Below are positions 49,824 to 59,492 of a stretch of DNA of 64,000 nucleotides, in pieces. Under the pieces are notes generated by a model. The model was given only the letters and a program-made list of their open reading frames with translations. It searched no databases and was not told where the DNA came from. The stretch lies in NCBI RefSeq assembly GCF_004000805.1, contig NZ_BILY01000015.1, positions 88,803-152,802 of the forward strand, written 5' to 3'. The translations under genes were made by a program, and so were the position numbers. Origin of the DNA: Paenibacillus glycanilyticus NBRC 16618. Its GTDB lineage: Bacteria > Bacillota > Bacilli > Paenibacillales > Paenibacillaceae. Every line of letters starts with the position of its first letter. Position 1 is the first letter of the stretch.

Positions 49824-50747
49824 TTAACCTTTTACCGAACCTAGCAATACGCCCGAAATAAAGAACCGCTGAGCAAACGGGTACATCACAACCATCGGTA
49901 TCGACGCGATGACCATGGAGGCTAATTCAATCGTACGCGACGTAATTTCGCCTTGTCCTTGCGCCAAAGACAGCAGCTCGGATACGGCGGGATTGGACAG
50001 CGAGGCCGAGCTGGACAGCTGCTCCACCGCCGAGCTTGTCTGAAGCAGCTTCAGAATCAAATACTGCAGGGTTTGAAGGTCATTGGATTGCGTGAAATAA
50101 AGCGTTGTTCCGTAATCGTTCCAAATTCCGACCGCCGTAAAGATCGACAATGCCGCCAATACCGGCTTCGACAGTGGCAGAACAAGTCGCAGGAAAATCG
50201 AGAATTCGCTTGCCCCGTCCAGCTTGGCGGATTCAAACAAGGCATCCGGAATCGCTTTGTAATTCGCGTTGAGGATAATAACGTTCCAGAAGCCGCCAAA
50301 CAAAGAAGGAATAATATACACCCAATAATTATCATAGAGATGGAGCCAGTTGATCAATAAAAAAGACGGGATAAGGCCGCCACTGAAATACATGCTGGTG
50401 AATCCAAGCGCCATATACCATTTTCTCCACTTTAAATAGGGACGCGAGAAGGCGTAAGCGAACATCGCCGTATAAAAAATCGAGATGATCGTTACGAACG
50501 CCGTACGGGATATCGTAATCCAGGCTGCGCTGAGCAGACCCGGATCGGCCAGAACCGCTCGCCAGCTCGCCCAAGTAAAAATACGAGGCCATAGAAACAC
50601 CGGTCCGCGCTGCAGATCAATCCCGCTATTCAGGGAACTGATAATGGCGTACCAAAAAGGATATACGGTCACAATCATGATCACTACCATGATCACTGTA
50701 TTCGTAACGGAAAATGTACGGTCTCCTAGAGACTTTCCTCCAACCAT
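49824..50747 (-). CDS. Carbohydrate ABC transporter permease (LplC/YtcP type)
   Basis: This 307-residue CUT1-family permease has six membrane segments, a TVYPFWYAIISSLNSG N-terminal helix, the EAA loop (ESAKLDGASEFSIFLRLVLP) and the typical C-terminus FAQRFFISGVLLGSVKG. It pairs with the upstream permease and binding protein. No ATPase is encoded here, as usual, since a shared MsmX-like ATPase commonly serves these systems. Confidence 0.93.
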   Translation of the reverse strand: MVGGKSLGDRTFSVTNTVIMVVIMIVTVYPFWYAIISSLNSGIDLQRGPVFLWPRIFTWASWRAVLADPGLLSAAWITISRTAFVTIISIFYTAMFAYAFSRPYLKWRKWYMALGFTSMYFSGGLIPSFLLINWLHLYDNYWVYIIPSLFGGFWNVIILNANYKAIPDALFESAKLDGASEFSIFLRLVLPLSKPVLAALSIFTAVGIWNDYGTTLYFTQSNDLQTLQYLILKLLQTSSAVEQLSSSASLSNPAVSELLSLAQGQGEITSRTIELASMVIASIPMVVMYPFAQRFFISGVLLGSVKG

Positions 50748-50761
50748 ACCGGGATGCCTCC

Positions 50762-51718
50762 TTAGAACAGACCTGATTTTGTAATTTTTTTCGAAGCATA
50801 GTTAGCTCCCACAAGCAGGACAAGCGCTAGCACGGACTTCATTAATCCGATAGCCGTCGCGACATCGAACTGGAAGTTCAATAGGCCCGTTTGATAGACG
50901 TATGTATCGAGGACCTGGCTCGCAGGCAGGTTCAAGGAGTTCTGCAGCACGTAAATTTGCGTAAAGTTATTGTTCAGCATGCCGCTTACCGCGAAAATAA
51001 TCATGATCATTAAAGTTGGCATGATGCCGGGCAACGTAATATGGAACATTCGTTTGAACCGTCCCGCTCCGTCGATTGACGCCGCTTCGTACAACGATTG
51101 GTCGACGCCGGCCATCGCGGCCAAGTACAGAATCGCTCCCCAGCCTAGATCCTTCAACAGATTCGTCACGATAGCCAGACCCCAGAAATAGCTTGGATCG
51201 GATAGAAATTGAAGAGGTTCTTTCACCAGATGCAGATGAACCAGCAAATAATTGATAATCCCTTCTTGCGGATTCAGCAGCGTAATATACAAGCCGCCAT
51301 AAATGACCCAAGACAAGAAATGCGGCAAGTAGGTAATGGTCTGAATAGCCGATTTGAACCTGGTACTGACGATTTCGTTAAGCAGCAAAGCGAAAATAAT
51401 CGTAACGGGTATGCCGACCAGCGACCCGATCAGATTAATGCCAAGCGTATTTTTGACCATGGGCCAAAATTGAAAGTTGTCAAAGATCAGCTTGAAGTTA
51501 TCGAAGTGATTCCATGGGCTTGTAAATATCCCTTTAACGCCGCTGATCGGGTCGTAATGCTTAAATGCCATCAGAAGGCCAAACAACGGCAAAAAGCTGA
51601 ATACGATAATAGAGATGACGCCTGGCCCAATCATAACCGCTAGCTCGGTCTGCGTTCGCAAGTCGGATTGCAGCGCGTAGCCCTTTTGCTTCTTCCTTTT
51701 TTTATCCGACGGATTCAT
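50762..51718 (-). CDS. Carbohydrate ABC transporter permease (LplB/YteP type)
   Basis: This 318-residue permease starts with a basic cytoplasmic tail, then VMIGPGVISIIVFSFLPLFG and LMAFKHYDPISGVKGIF. Its EAA loop reads YEAASIDGAGRFKRMFHITL. It is the first permease of the LplABC-type importer; the gap to the second permease is 14 bases. Confidence 0.93.
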   Translation of the reverse strand: MNPSDKKRKKQKGYALQSDLRTQTELAVMIGPGVISIIVFSFLPLFGLLMAFKHYDPISGVKGIFTSPWNHFDNFKLIFDNFQFWPMVKNTLGINLIGSLVGIPVTIIFALLLNEIVSTRFKSAIQTITYLPHFLSWVIYGGLYITLLNPQEGIINYLLVHLHLVKEPLQFLSDPSYFWGLAIVTNLLKDLGWGAILYLAAMAGVDQSLYEAASIDGAGRFKRMFHITLPGIMPTLMIMIIFAVSGMLNNNFTQIYVLQNSLNLPASQVLDTYVYQTGLLNFQFDVATAIGLMKSVLALVLLVGANYASKKITKSGLF

Positions 51719-51798
51719 CAGCCGACTCCCTCCTGCTCAAGGGCGGACCGTGCCGAAGCTTCCGATTCGGCTTTGACACGATCCCCTTCGTTCCTTAG

Positions 51799-53538
51799 TT
51801 AAGAATTGATGCCTTTAATCGTTGTGCCGTAGCTTTCCTGCTGCTTATGGAACTGTTCGTTGATTTTCGCATTGATATCGTCCAGTCCCATCTTTTTCAC
51901 TTGGGCGATCATATCGTCATAGAGCTTATCTCTTGATGTCTCGTCTTTAGCCAGAATAATCTTGGATATTTGAGCCTCGAGATAGGTTTTAATTTGCAGT
52001 TGATCATTGGCCAGCTTGCTGCCCGCTTCAATGAAATTGCTAGGCATAATCAGCGCGGAAGAATCGTAAATCTCGGAGTTTTTGCCGATTGTCGTCTGTA
52101 CCTGCATCGCCATAACGCTGTCTGCCCCTTTATTGGAGGTTGGAGCAACCGTCGCATGATCATGCCAGGCAATATTGTGGAACGGCCAGAACGCGAATAC
52201 GCCTGTCTTGGAATAATCGGCCGCATCCTTCAGACCTTGCTCCGTCTGCACGACAAGTCCGTTCGCGTCCAGCGTGTAGTCGGTTCCTTCGAAGCCGTAA
52301 TAGTTGAGTATGAGCCCTTCGTCACTGGTCATGAAATCAAGCCACTTGGCAATTCTCTCCGGGTTAGGCGCATCCTTTGAAATAAACGTATTCATCCAGC
52401 CCGTTCCTGCTTTCAGAGAGCGGCCTGCTACCGGCTTTGTCCCCTCATTCGACATCATCGGGCCTGGCGTAATCCATGTACCGACCGCATTCTCGTCCGT
52501 AAATCCGGTATTTGCGGAGTTGCCGATGAAGCTGAATACCCTGCCAGTCTTGACGGATGCCTTTATGGATGTATCATCCACCGTCATCTGGCTTGGATCA
52601 AATGCGCCTGCTTTTGCCGCTTTGTACAGGAAATCAAGCGCATGCTTCGTTTCCGGAGCCAGGATAACGTCGCGGTAATTGCCATCCTTATCGACCGGCA
52701 TAGCGCCAAACATGGCTTCCAGCGTGCCAAGGGTGCTGCCATGTCCTGTCCCGCCAACCGATAAACCTTGATAATCTTTTCCGTTAATCAGCAGCGGAAC
52801 AACAGGCGCTCCATCGATTTTCAGCCCCTTCACTTTCTCGAAAGCCGCAAGGACTCCGTCCTCCGTTTTTAACTCCTCCTCCTTAATACCCGCTTGCTTC
52901 ATAATCTCCTGATTAAACATAATCGAGTTGTTATTCCGGTACTTTGCGGCATCCGAATAAAATTCGCTTGAAGGCGGGTAGATCTCTCTAGCATCCTGCG
53001 TATCCATATGGCTCGGATAAGCATACCAGCCGCCGTCGCGCTCGATTAAGGCTTGCTTCAAATCCTGCGGAAAATTCGTCAGAAGCGGAGAGGATGGATT
53101 ATATTTCTTCAGAAATTCGTCCAGATTCCATACTTTGCCCGCGTCAATCAGCTTCTTCTCCAGCGTGCCGTCCGTCAGCGTCATAATGTCCGGCAGCTTA
53201 TTGGACGAGACAAGCATCAGGCTTAATTTCGTTCCCGCATCCTGAGCCGGAATGTTGAATTCGAACGATAAGCCGGTCTTGCTTGTAATTGTCCCTTCTA
53301 CCGAATTGGGATCCGAATTCCATGGCGACGGCGGATTCCATCCGCTTACGTCAGAAAACCACGTCAGCTTGACCGGAGCCGTGTTCTCCGCCGTACTGCT
53401 GGAGGACGGTTCCGCAGAATTGGCTGGCACATTATTCGTTCCTTCCTGGCTGTTATTCGGTTGATTCGAACTGCAGGCTGAAAGCGCTATCGAACAAGAC
53501 AATAGCATGACCGTCCACAAGCTGTAATGCTTTCTCAT
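51799..53538 (-). CDS. Carbohydrate-binding lipoprotein (LplA/YtcQ type)
   Basis: This 579-residue lipoprotein has a signal peptide ending in LSACSSN, followed by a long solute-binding fold of the family 1 large type (LTWFSDVSGWNPPSPWNSD, GTITSKTGLSFEFN, IAKWLDFMTSDEGLIL). The length fits LplA/YtcQ proteins that bind oligosaccharides. AAGGGGGAACAAAGGT precedes the ATG. It heads the importer operon downstream of the YesM/YesN pair. Confidence 0.92.
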   Translation of the reverse strand: MRKHYSLWTVMLLSCSIALSACSSNQPNNSQEGTNNVPANSAEPSSSSTAENTAPVKLTWFSDVSGWNPPSPWNSDPNSVEGTITSKTGLSFEFNIPAQDAGTKLSLMLVSSNKLPDIMTLTDGTLEKKLIDAGKVWNLDEFLKKYNPSSPLLTNFPQDLKQALIERDGGWYAYPSHMDTQDAREIYPPSSEFYSDAAKYRNNNSIMFNQEIMKQAGIKEEELKTEDGVLAAFEKVKGLKIDGAPVVPLLINGKDYQGLSVGGTGHGSTLGTLEAMFGAMPVDKDGNYRDVILAPETKHALDFLYKAAKAGAFDPSQMTVDDTSIKASVKTGRVFSFIGNSANTGFTDENAVGTWITPGPMMSNEGTKPVAGRSLKAGTGWMNTFISKDAPNPERIAKWLDFMTSDEGLILNYYGFEGTDYTLDANGLVVQTEQGLKDAADYSKTGVFAFWPFHNIAWHDHATVAPTSNKGADSVMAMQVQTTIGKNSEIYDSSALIMPSNFIEAGSKLANDQLQIKTYLEAQISKIILAKDETSRDKLYDDMIAQVKKMGLDDINAKINEQFHKQQESYGTTIKGINS

Positions 53539-53654
53539 ACCTTTGTTCCCCCTTAAGACTTATAATGGCTCTTACCCTTCCCATCATAGTTGGATCCAGC
53601 CCTCAGCCATATGTTTGTAATTTTGCAAATTGGTGCGGATTGTAGATAGCGCTT

Positions 53655-55106
53655 TCATAACTTTCTGAATTTGCTTGGCGTTAACCCGACATGCTTCTTG
53701 AACAGCTTGTTGAAATGAAAATAATCTTTGTAGCCGACCCGCTCCACAACCTCGTGAACGGATATAAAGCTTTCCTTCAGCAGCTCTTTAGCAAGCGCGA
53801 TTCTTTTGCCCGTAATATAGTCCGAATAAGAGGTTCCCGTCTCCTTCTTAATCAGGAAGCTAAGGTAGCTAAGGCTCAGATTAAAACGTTTGGCGATAGC
53901 CCCCAGCATAATATCCTCCGTAAAGCTTGAATCGATATAGTCCATTACCGCTTTAACCTGCCCGCTTATTACCGGGAGATCAGGCTTACCTTCCAGTTCG
54001 AAGCCATTTTTCAACCTCTCAAATACGGCATCTATCGAAGAATATGTCCTTGCCAGCTGATCGTAAGTCAGAAATTCTATATCCTGCTGCGAGCTTGCCT
54101 GGCTGTAATACTTATGGATAAGCGAAATGATCTGATTGTACACGCTGGCGAATTGGTCCAGCTGCATGCCCCGGCATTGCTCCATCAGCCGTTGAAGGCA
54201 TTCCTGCATACCCGATAGTTTTCGTTCTTTCATGCTCAGCTCCAGCTGCAGCATAGTTCCCGAGATCCCGGCGGCCATTGCCTCATTCTCTTTATAACGG
54301 ACAATCCGTTGATCCGGATAAAAGCATGAAGTGAATAACGCGATATCCGCCGCATGAAACATCTTTGAAAGCGGATAAGACAAATCAGCCGGCATACTGA
54401 TTCCGATATGGCTCGCATCATTAAGACTGCCGGTTATAAAATCCAACAGCTCCTTGGCATGCAAGGCTTCATCATACTGCAAAATATAGGACAGCTTGTT
54501 TGAGCCCGTTCTCATGACATGGGCATTCATCTCAGGCATTTCCGCAACTCTCTCGGAGGAATCCGTCGCCGTAGCATACGGAAATAGAGCATTGATGAGC
54601 AGAACATTTGGATGCTCCGGCTTTATCCCCCGATTGCGCATGTACTGACCGATCGTAGTATGACCATCGGCATCCAGCAGTTCAAACAAATCGTTAAGCT
54701 GTGCATCGGGGTCGCCGGCATCCAGCTTTTTTTGCTCCAAATAGCCTCTCAAACGCCCGATCGTTTCGATCAGCTGTTCCTTCTCGATTTGCTTAAGCAA
54801 ATAGTCGAATGCGCCAAGCCGCAACGCCTGCTGGGCATATTCAAATTCGGAATACCCGCTCGCAAGAATAACTTCCGTCTCGAGCTTTTGCTTGGCTATT
54901 TCATTCAGCAGTTCAATTCCGTTAAGCCCCGGCATCCGGATATCCGATATTACCGCTTCGGGACGATGCTCCTCAATAAACCGCAAAGCAGATGAACCGT
55001 CGTAAGCTTCGCCAATAACCTGAAACCCTTCCGACTCCCAATCAATAAGCTTTGATATGCCGTAAGCGACCCAAGGCTCATCATCCACGATTAACACGCG
55101 ATACAT
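53655..55106 (-). CDS. YesN-type response regulator with AraC domain
   Basis: This 483-residue protein has a receiver (VLIVDDEPWVAYG, Asp55 in VISDIRMPG), a long linker and a C-terminal AraC domain (GAIAKRFNLSLSYLSFLIKK, and the terminal HVGLTPSKFRKL). It overlaps the kinase gene by 26 bases and lies 116 bases before the binding-protein gene, its probable target. Confidence 0.93.
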   Translation of the reverse strand: MYRVLIVDDEPWVAYGISKLIDWESEGFQVIGEAYDGSSALRFIEEHRPEAVISDIRMPGLNGIELLNEIAKQKLETEVILASGYSEFEYAQQALRLGAFDYLLKQIEKEQLIETIGRLRGYLEQKKLDAGDPDAQLNDLFELLDADGHTTIGQYMRNRGIKPEHPNVLLINALFPYATATDSSERVAEMPEMNAHVMRTGSNKLSYILQYDEALHAKELLDFITGSLNDASHIGISMPADLSYPLSKMFHAADIALFTSCFYPDQRIVRYKENEAMAAGISGTMLQLELSMKERKLSGMQECLQRLMEQCRGMQLDQFASVYNQIISLIHKYYSQASSQQDIEFLTYDQLARTYSSIDAVFERLKNGFELEGKPDLPVISGQVKAVMDYIDSSFTEDIMLGAIAKRFNLSLSYLSFLIKKETGTSYSDYITGKRIALAKELLKESFISVHEVVERVGYKDYFHFNKLFKKHVGLTPSKFRKL

Positions 55107-56844
55107 GTTCGTTTCCTCCCTCGTTGACGTGCGGCGGGAAAGAAATCCTGACGCACGTCCCTTTATTTAACACGCTGTCAACCTCAAGCGTTGCAGCATC
55201 GCCATAGAATAAAAACGTGCGGTTGTAGATATTGGAGATTCCGATCCCCTTTTGCTTCCCTTGTTCCCCCGAGACAAATTCCTGGACGCCGGTAAAGCCT
55301 TCCCTTATTTCTTGCAGCTGGCTCTCACTCATGCCGTAGCCGTTATCCTGAACAAGAACATGGATCCGGTGATCGGCGGATCTATGGATATCGATCAACA
55401 CCTCTCCTTCGCCCAGCTTCCGTTCCAGCCCATGAAATACCGCGTTTTCAACAAGCGGCTGCAATAACATTTTGAGCATCGTCTCGTTCAGCAAATTCTC
55501 TTCGCAGCGGGTAACGATCTTAAACCGCCCTCTGAAACGAAAATCTATTATTCTCGCATATTCCCTAATGTGGGCCAGCTCCTCCGCAATCGTCACAAAG
55601 TTGCTCCCTTTCACCGCATAGCGGAACATGCGCGACAGAGACTCGGAAATATCCGCAATATCGCGGACATCATGGTAAAAGGCCATGGCGCGGATGCTTT
55701 CCAGCGTGTTATAGAGAAAATGCGGATTGATCTGGTTCCGGAAGGCCGATATTTCCATTTGTTTTTTGGCCAGCTCAATTTCCAGCATTCGGATTTGGGT
55801 AGATCGGACCTCGTCACTTAGCTCGCTGATATCGTCCAGCATATTGTTCAGCTTTTGGCCAAGCACGCCGATCTCGTTTTTATGAACGACCTGATAGCGG
55901 CTATCCTCTCCGTTTTTCGGATAGGATTTGATGAAATCCATCAACGATTTAATGGGCTTGAGTATCCGGGTGAAGAAAATAAGCAGGAACATGCACAGAA
56001 TGCCGAACATAATGGCGTAGGTTGTAATATTAATCCGTTTAACCGTTCCCAGCTCGTTAAGCAGCTCGCTCTTCGGAATGATACTGATCAGCTTCCAGCC
56101 GGAAGGAGCAAGCGTAATGGACTGGACGATAAATTTCGAGTTCGCCTTCCACTTGCCTACGTTCACCGAATCGCTGCTGGACACCTTGCCTTCGCTGGTT
56201 AAGATATGATCGTTCCGGTCCAATAGCATAACCCGGGAGTTGGCCGTCACTTTTGCGCTTCTCAGAATCGGGCTCAGGTTAGAGACATCCATCACGTAAC
56301 GGCCGGTGCCCCGGTATTCCGTTGCGATATGGTTGCTGTCCAGTCCGTAGATCGGAGCCGTAATGATGTAAAAATGCTCTGTCGGACGGTCATCCAGATT
56401 AACCAACCCGGAATAGGACATCGTCTGCACGGGTGCCGTCGTCTCGTCCTGACCCTCGCCAAGCCTTGTCATCAGCTTCCCGCTTCGGTCATACAGCTGA
56501 ATCCCTCTAATATTGGATTTCATCGACATCGTGTTGGCGAACACCGACAGCACTTCGCGGTTTATTAATACCCGGTCCAGCATATCGTCCGCTTTGATAT
56601 AAGTCTGCACGGTAGGGCTATAAAACAAGAAGGTCGAGATTCCCTGCATGTCGCTGTCGAAGCTCGTCATCTTCTCGTTCACCTGCTGCAGGATGGTATT
56701 GACGGACGCGGTTACCTTCCGTTCGATAATTTGCTGGGCAATGCGGTTCGTAATGATATACGTAATAAGCAGCGTGACCAGCATAAGCGCAATCAAGATC
56801 AAGATCTGCCTCATTAAGCTGGGCTTCCATATCCGGTTCAGCAT
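55081..56844 (-). CDS. YesM-type sensor histidine kinase
   Basis: This protein of about 587 residues has an N-terminal helix (ILILIALMLVTLLITYIITN), an extracellular sensor domain, a second helix (ITTYAIMFGILCMFLLIFF), a HAMP region and NQINPHFLYNTLESI with His375. HATPase motifs follow (ENAVFHG, QDNGYGM). I chose the ATG at 56844, with AAGGGGA upstream. It shares an operon with the YesN-type regulator and probably senses the oligosaccharide imported by the adjacent transporter. Confidence 0.92.
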   Translation of the reverse strand: MLNRIWKPSLMRQILILIALMLVTLLITYIITNRIAQQIIERKVTASVNTILQQVNEKMTSFDSDMQGISTFLFYSPTVQTYIKADDMLDRVLINREVLSVFANTMSMKSNIRGIQLYDRSGKLMTRLGEGQDETTAPVQTMSYSGLVNLDDRPTEHFYIITAPIYGLDSNHIATEYRGTGRYVMDVSNLSPILRSAKVTANSRVMLLDRNDHILTSEGKVSSSDSVNVGKWKANSKFIVQSITLAPSGWKLISIIPKSELLNELGTVKRINITTYAIMFGILCMFLLIFFTRILKPIKSLMDFIKSYPKNGEDSRYQVVHKNEIGVLGQKLNNMLDDISELSDEVRSTQIRMLEIELAKKQMEISAFRNQINPHFLYNTLESIRAMAFYHDVRDIADISESLSRMFRYAVKGSNFVTIAEELAHIREYARIIDFRFRGRFKIVTRCEENLLNETMLKMLLQPLVENAVFHGLERKLGEGEVLIDIHRSADHRIHVLVQDNGYGMSESQLQEIREGFTGVQEFVSGEQGKQKGIGISNIYNRTFLFYGDAATLEVDSVLNKGTCVRISFPPHVNEGGNEHVSRVNRG

Positions 56845-56897
56845 AACGATCCCCTTTTCGAATAACAGCTGTATGGATCTCAAATAGACGAAACAAC

Positions 56898-56925
56898 AAA
56901 AAAACCGCTTTTTAGGCGATTTTTT
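56898..56925 (-). terminator. Hairpin after the long GH51 gene
   Basis: An imperfect hairpin pairs six A and CGC with GCG and six T around a T-rich loop. It lies about a dozen bases beyond the GH51 stop and before the kinase start at 56844. It suggests partial or complete separation of the GH51 transcript from the downstream operon. Confidence 0.5.
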
Positions 56926-56937
56926 CGAAAACTTGCT

Positions 56938-59322
56938 TTATTTCACTCTAAATACCGTAATGGAATGCTTGGGAAAATCGTACGCAAACCTGTTGCCTTG
57001 GACACGGATACGGCTCTGCTTCGGGGATACCCGGTCAGGCGCTTCGAATGTATTCTCGTCATCCAGCGAATGGCCGGACATCTCGTGGATATCAACATTC
57101 AGGAACGGTTTCTGCAAATCTTCCAGCACCACGTCAGCGTTCACGGAGTTGTCTTGTACATTCACAACCTTTACGATGGTATCGCCGGTTGTGCGATCAT
57201 AGCTGGCGGAATAATACAAAGGCTCGATGACCGGCAGTGCATCTTCCGTCTCATTAATGAGCTCGCCGTTAATCCATGCGCGTATCCGACGACCCGACAC
57301 TTCCAGCTTCAAGTCGTATTCTTTATGATCTTCTACGTTAAAAAGGCTTTGAGTGAGGACGGAGCCTCTTCCATTGATATGGGAGGCAATAATCGAATCC
57401 TGATTCTGCCAGCCGCCAAACTCCCAGATTTGCTTATTCTTCTCATCCGTTTGCCCGAACTTGAGATTAAAGCCTTTAGGTCCGCTCATTCTTTGCGCTT
57501 TCAAGGTTATCGTGTAGTTCTCCCAATCCGTTTCCCCTAGATCAATTGCCTTGACCGACGTCCCGTTCCGTCTGTCTTCTTCCGTATCGGAAAGCGTGCA
57601 AGGCAAACCATTGTTCAGCTTTTTCACTTCTCCGTTGTCGTTGTTCACCAGCACGATATCCCAATAACGGAAGGAGCAGCGATCCGTCTCAAGGGATAAA
57701 GCTCCGTTAATCGGCTTCTTCATATCGTTAGGAGCAGCTTCCAGACCGCTTGCTTCGATCGTGATGAGCTGATCCCCTTGATGATGCATAAACAGCTGCT
57801 GCACATAATAGTTAGGCGTGCCGTAAACCTCATGATTGTTGAACCAGATCATATCCGGCTTCCAATTCACGTAATCGACGTTGCACAGGAGCGGTGCATA
57901 ACAGGCAAGTCCTACGGCATGCGCGTTTTTCTCAAGCCCCGTCATATAAGCTGCTTCGGCAAGCGCGTTATAATACGTGTTCCCCCACGAGGCATATTCG
58001 CCGAGGAACACTTTCGGGTCATCCGCTTTGAAGTTGTCATAGCGATGGTAGTTGGCCAGGAACCATTCCGGCGAACTGTAATAATGCTCGTCCACCAGAT
58101 CCGATTGATGTTCTCTGGCAGATTGCCAGCCGCGTTCATATTCCGTTCCCGCGGCAAATGGCCCCGAGGAGTTTATCACCTTCATTGCCGGATACTTCTC
58201 TTTGATGGCGCGATGGAAGTACGGGTATCGTTCGAAGAACGGTTCCCCAACCTCTTCGTTGCCGATTCCGATATACTCAAGCCCAAACGGCTCCGGGTGA
58301 CCCAGCTCCGCGCGAATCGCTCCCCATGTAGTCGAAGCATCGCCGTTAGCGAATTCAATGAGGTCTAACGCATCCTGGATCCATGGCGACAGCTCCTCGA
58401 TCGGAACGATTCGGTTGTGATGCGGATCATAGCCGCCCGGCAGAATCGGGATTGGCTTGGCGCCGATGTCCTCGCATAATTGAAAATATTCGTAATAGCC
58501 AAGACCCAGCGTCTGATTGTAGCGCCAGTTGTTCCTTCTGGCCGGTCTTTGCTCAACGGGGCCAATCGTGTTTTTCCACCGGTACATCGAATTTCGGTCA
58601 TCCGGGTTTAAGGAGCCGTCATGCACGAGGCAGCCGCCCGGGAAACGCATAAACTTCGGCTTCAGGTCGGCAAGCAGCTTCGCAATATCTTCTCTTAAGC
58701 CCCCAGGACGCTTAAGATAAGTTTTCTCCGGGAACAACGATACCATATCGAGATACAGCTTCCCTTGCCCTTTTGTCAAAAGAACAAGACGACTGCCCGT
58801 ATCCGTCGCGGCTGATGTTATTACAGCCTCGTATTTCATCCATTCCGATGAATGGACCTCAATGGCCGCCTCGCCGTAAACAGTACCGTCCGCCCCTTCA
58901 ATCGTGACGGTCAGAGGTTCATGGAAGCTGGCGTCACGCCGCGCAAATACGGAAAATAAATAACGGTCGCCTTGCTTGACGGGAATACCGCTGTTGAAAC
59001 CAAGATTCATAAGTCCAACGCCATTCCCCTCCGCAGCAATATCAATTACGGCGTAATGAGGGATACGCGAGTTAATCGGTTGGCTTTCCCCGATCGTTGC
59101 TTCCGCCTGTCCGCCGCCTCTTTCTACCTTCTCCCAACCCATGAAAGCGTGGTAATCGGGATGGTCGATCGGATCAAATTCGAAGGAACGGTTCTGAACA
59201 AGCTCCGCGTAAAGCCCCCCATCCGCCGCATGATTCAAATCCTCGAAAAATATGCCGAACAAGTCGCCTAATTCCGCGCCTCGTTCCTTCGTGCGTACTG
59301 TTAATACCGGCTGCGTGCTCAT
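56938..59322 (-). CDS. GH51 alpha-L-arabinofuranosidase, long multidomain form
   Basis: This protein of about 794 residues has the GH51 barrel with LFGIFFEDLNHAADGGLYAE, a CBM-like insert (IEGADGTVYGEAAIEVHSSE region), PGGCLVHDGSLNPDDRNSMY, the acid/base Glu in YIGIGNEEVGEPFF and the nucleophile Glu in VFLGEYASWGNTYYN. A C-terminal concanavalin-like domain (LKFGQTDEKNKQIWEFGGWQ) is inserted before the final beta-sandwich. No signal peptide is seen. I chose the ATG at 59322 (MSTQP), 11 bases after AAAGGAG; a longer frame to 59385 starts inside the divergent promoter region. It faces the AraC gene at 59493. Confidence 0.9.
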   Translation of the reverse strand: MSTQPVLTVRTKERGAELGDLFGIFFEDLNHAADGGLYAELVQNRSFEFDPIDHPDYHAFMGWEKVERGGGQAEATIGESQPINSRIPHYAVIDIAAEGNGVGLMNLGFNSGIPVKQGDRYLFSVFARRDASFHEPLTVTIEGADGTVYGEAAIEVHSSEWMKYEAVITSAATDTGSRLVLLTKGQGKLYLDMVSLFPEKTYLKRPGGLREDIAKLLADLKPKFMRFPGGCLVHDGSLNPDDRNSMYRWKNTIGPVEQRPARRNNWRYNQTLGLGYYEYFQLCEDIGAKPIPILPGGYDPHHNRIVPIEELSPWIQDALDLIEFANGDASTTWGAIRAELGHPEPFGLEYIGIGNEEVGEPFFERYPYFHRAIKEKYPAMKVINSSGPFAAGTEYERGWQSAREHQSDLVDEHYYSSPEWFLANYHRYDNFKADDPKVFLGEYASWGNTYYNALAEAAYMTGLEKNAHAVGLACYAPLLCNVDYVNWKPDMIWFNNHEVYGTPNYYVQQLFMHHQGDQLITIEASGLEAAPNDMKKPINGALSLETDRCSFRYWDIVLVNNDNGEVKKLNNGLPCTLSDTEEDRRNGTSVKAIDLGETDWENYTITLKAQRMSGPKGFNLKFGQTDEKNKQIWEFGGWQNQDSIIASHINGRGSVLTQSLFNVEDHKEYDLKLEVSGRRIRAWINGELINETEDALPVIEPLYYSASYDRTTGDTIVKVVNVQDNSVNADVVLEDLQKPFLNVDIHEMSGHSLDDENTFEAPDRVSPKQSRIRVQGNRFAYDFPKHSITVFRVK

Positions 59323-59390
59323 GTCGATTGAATCTCCTTTGCCTCGTTTTCTTACGATTCTAAGGAGTTGCGCCTGCGAAAACAATTCAT

Positions 59391-59419
59391 TATCCTGCCT
59401 TATAACTGACCTATCCTGC
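59391..59419. promoter_or_regulatory. Direct repeats TATCCTGC spaced 21 bp between GH51 and AraC genes
   Basis: TATCCTGC occurs at 59391-59398 and 59412-59419, exactly 21 bases apart, in the divergent gap between the long GH51 gene and the AraC gene at 59493. It fits an AraC-family binding site. Confidence 0.55.
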
Positions 59420-59449
59420 TATCCATAGAGAACAACCTGACAGATCTGA

Positions 59450-59455
59450 TATAAT
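59450..59455 (+). promoter_or_regulatory. -10 box of the AraC gene
   Basis: TATAAT lies about 38 bases upstream of the AraC start. No good -35 box is seen at the right distance, which suits activator- or self-regulated transcription. Confidence 0.45.
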
Positions 59456-59492
59456 TCCATCAGCATTGTCTCTACAAGGAGCTGGATACGTT

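Noticed and set aside
59323..59385. An N-terminal extension of the long GH51 enzyme
   Set aside because: It has no ribosome site and lies in the shared promoter region; the ATG at 59322 has AAAGGAG.
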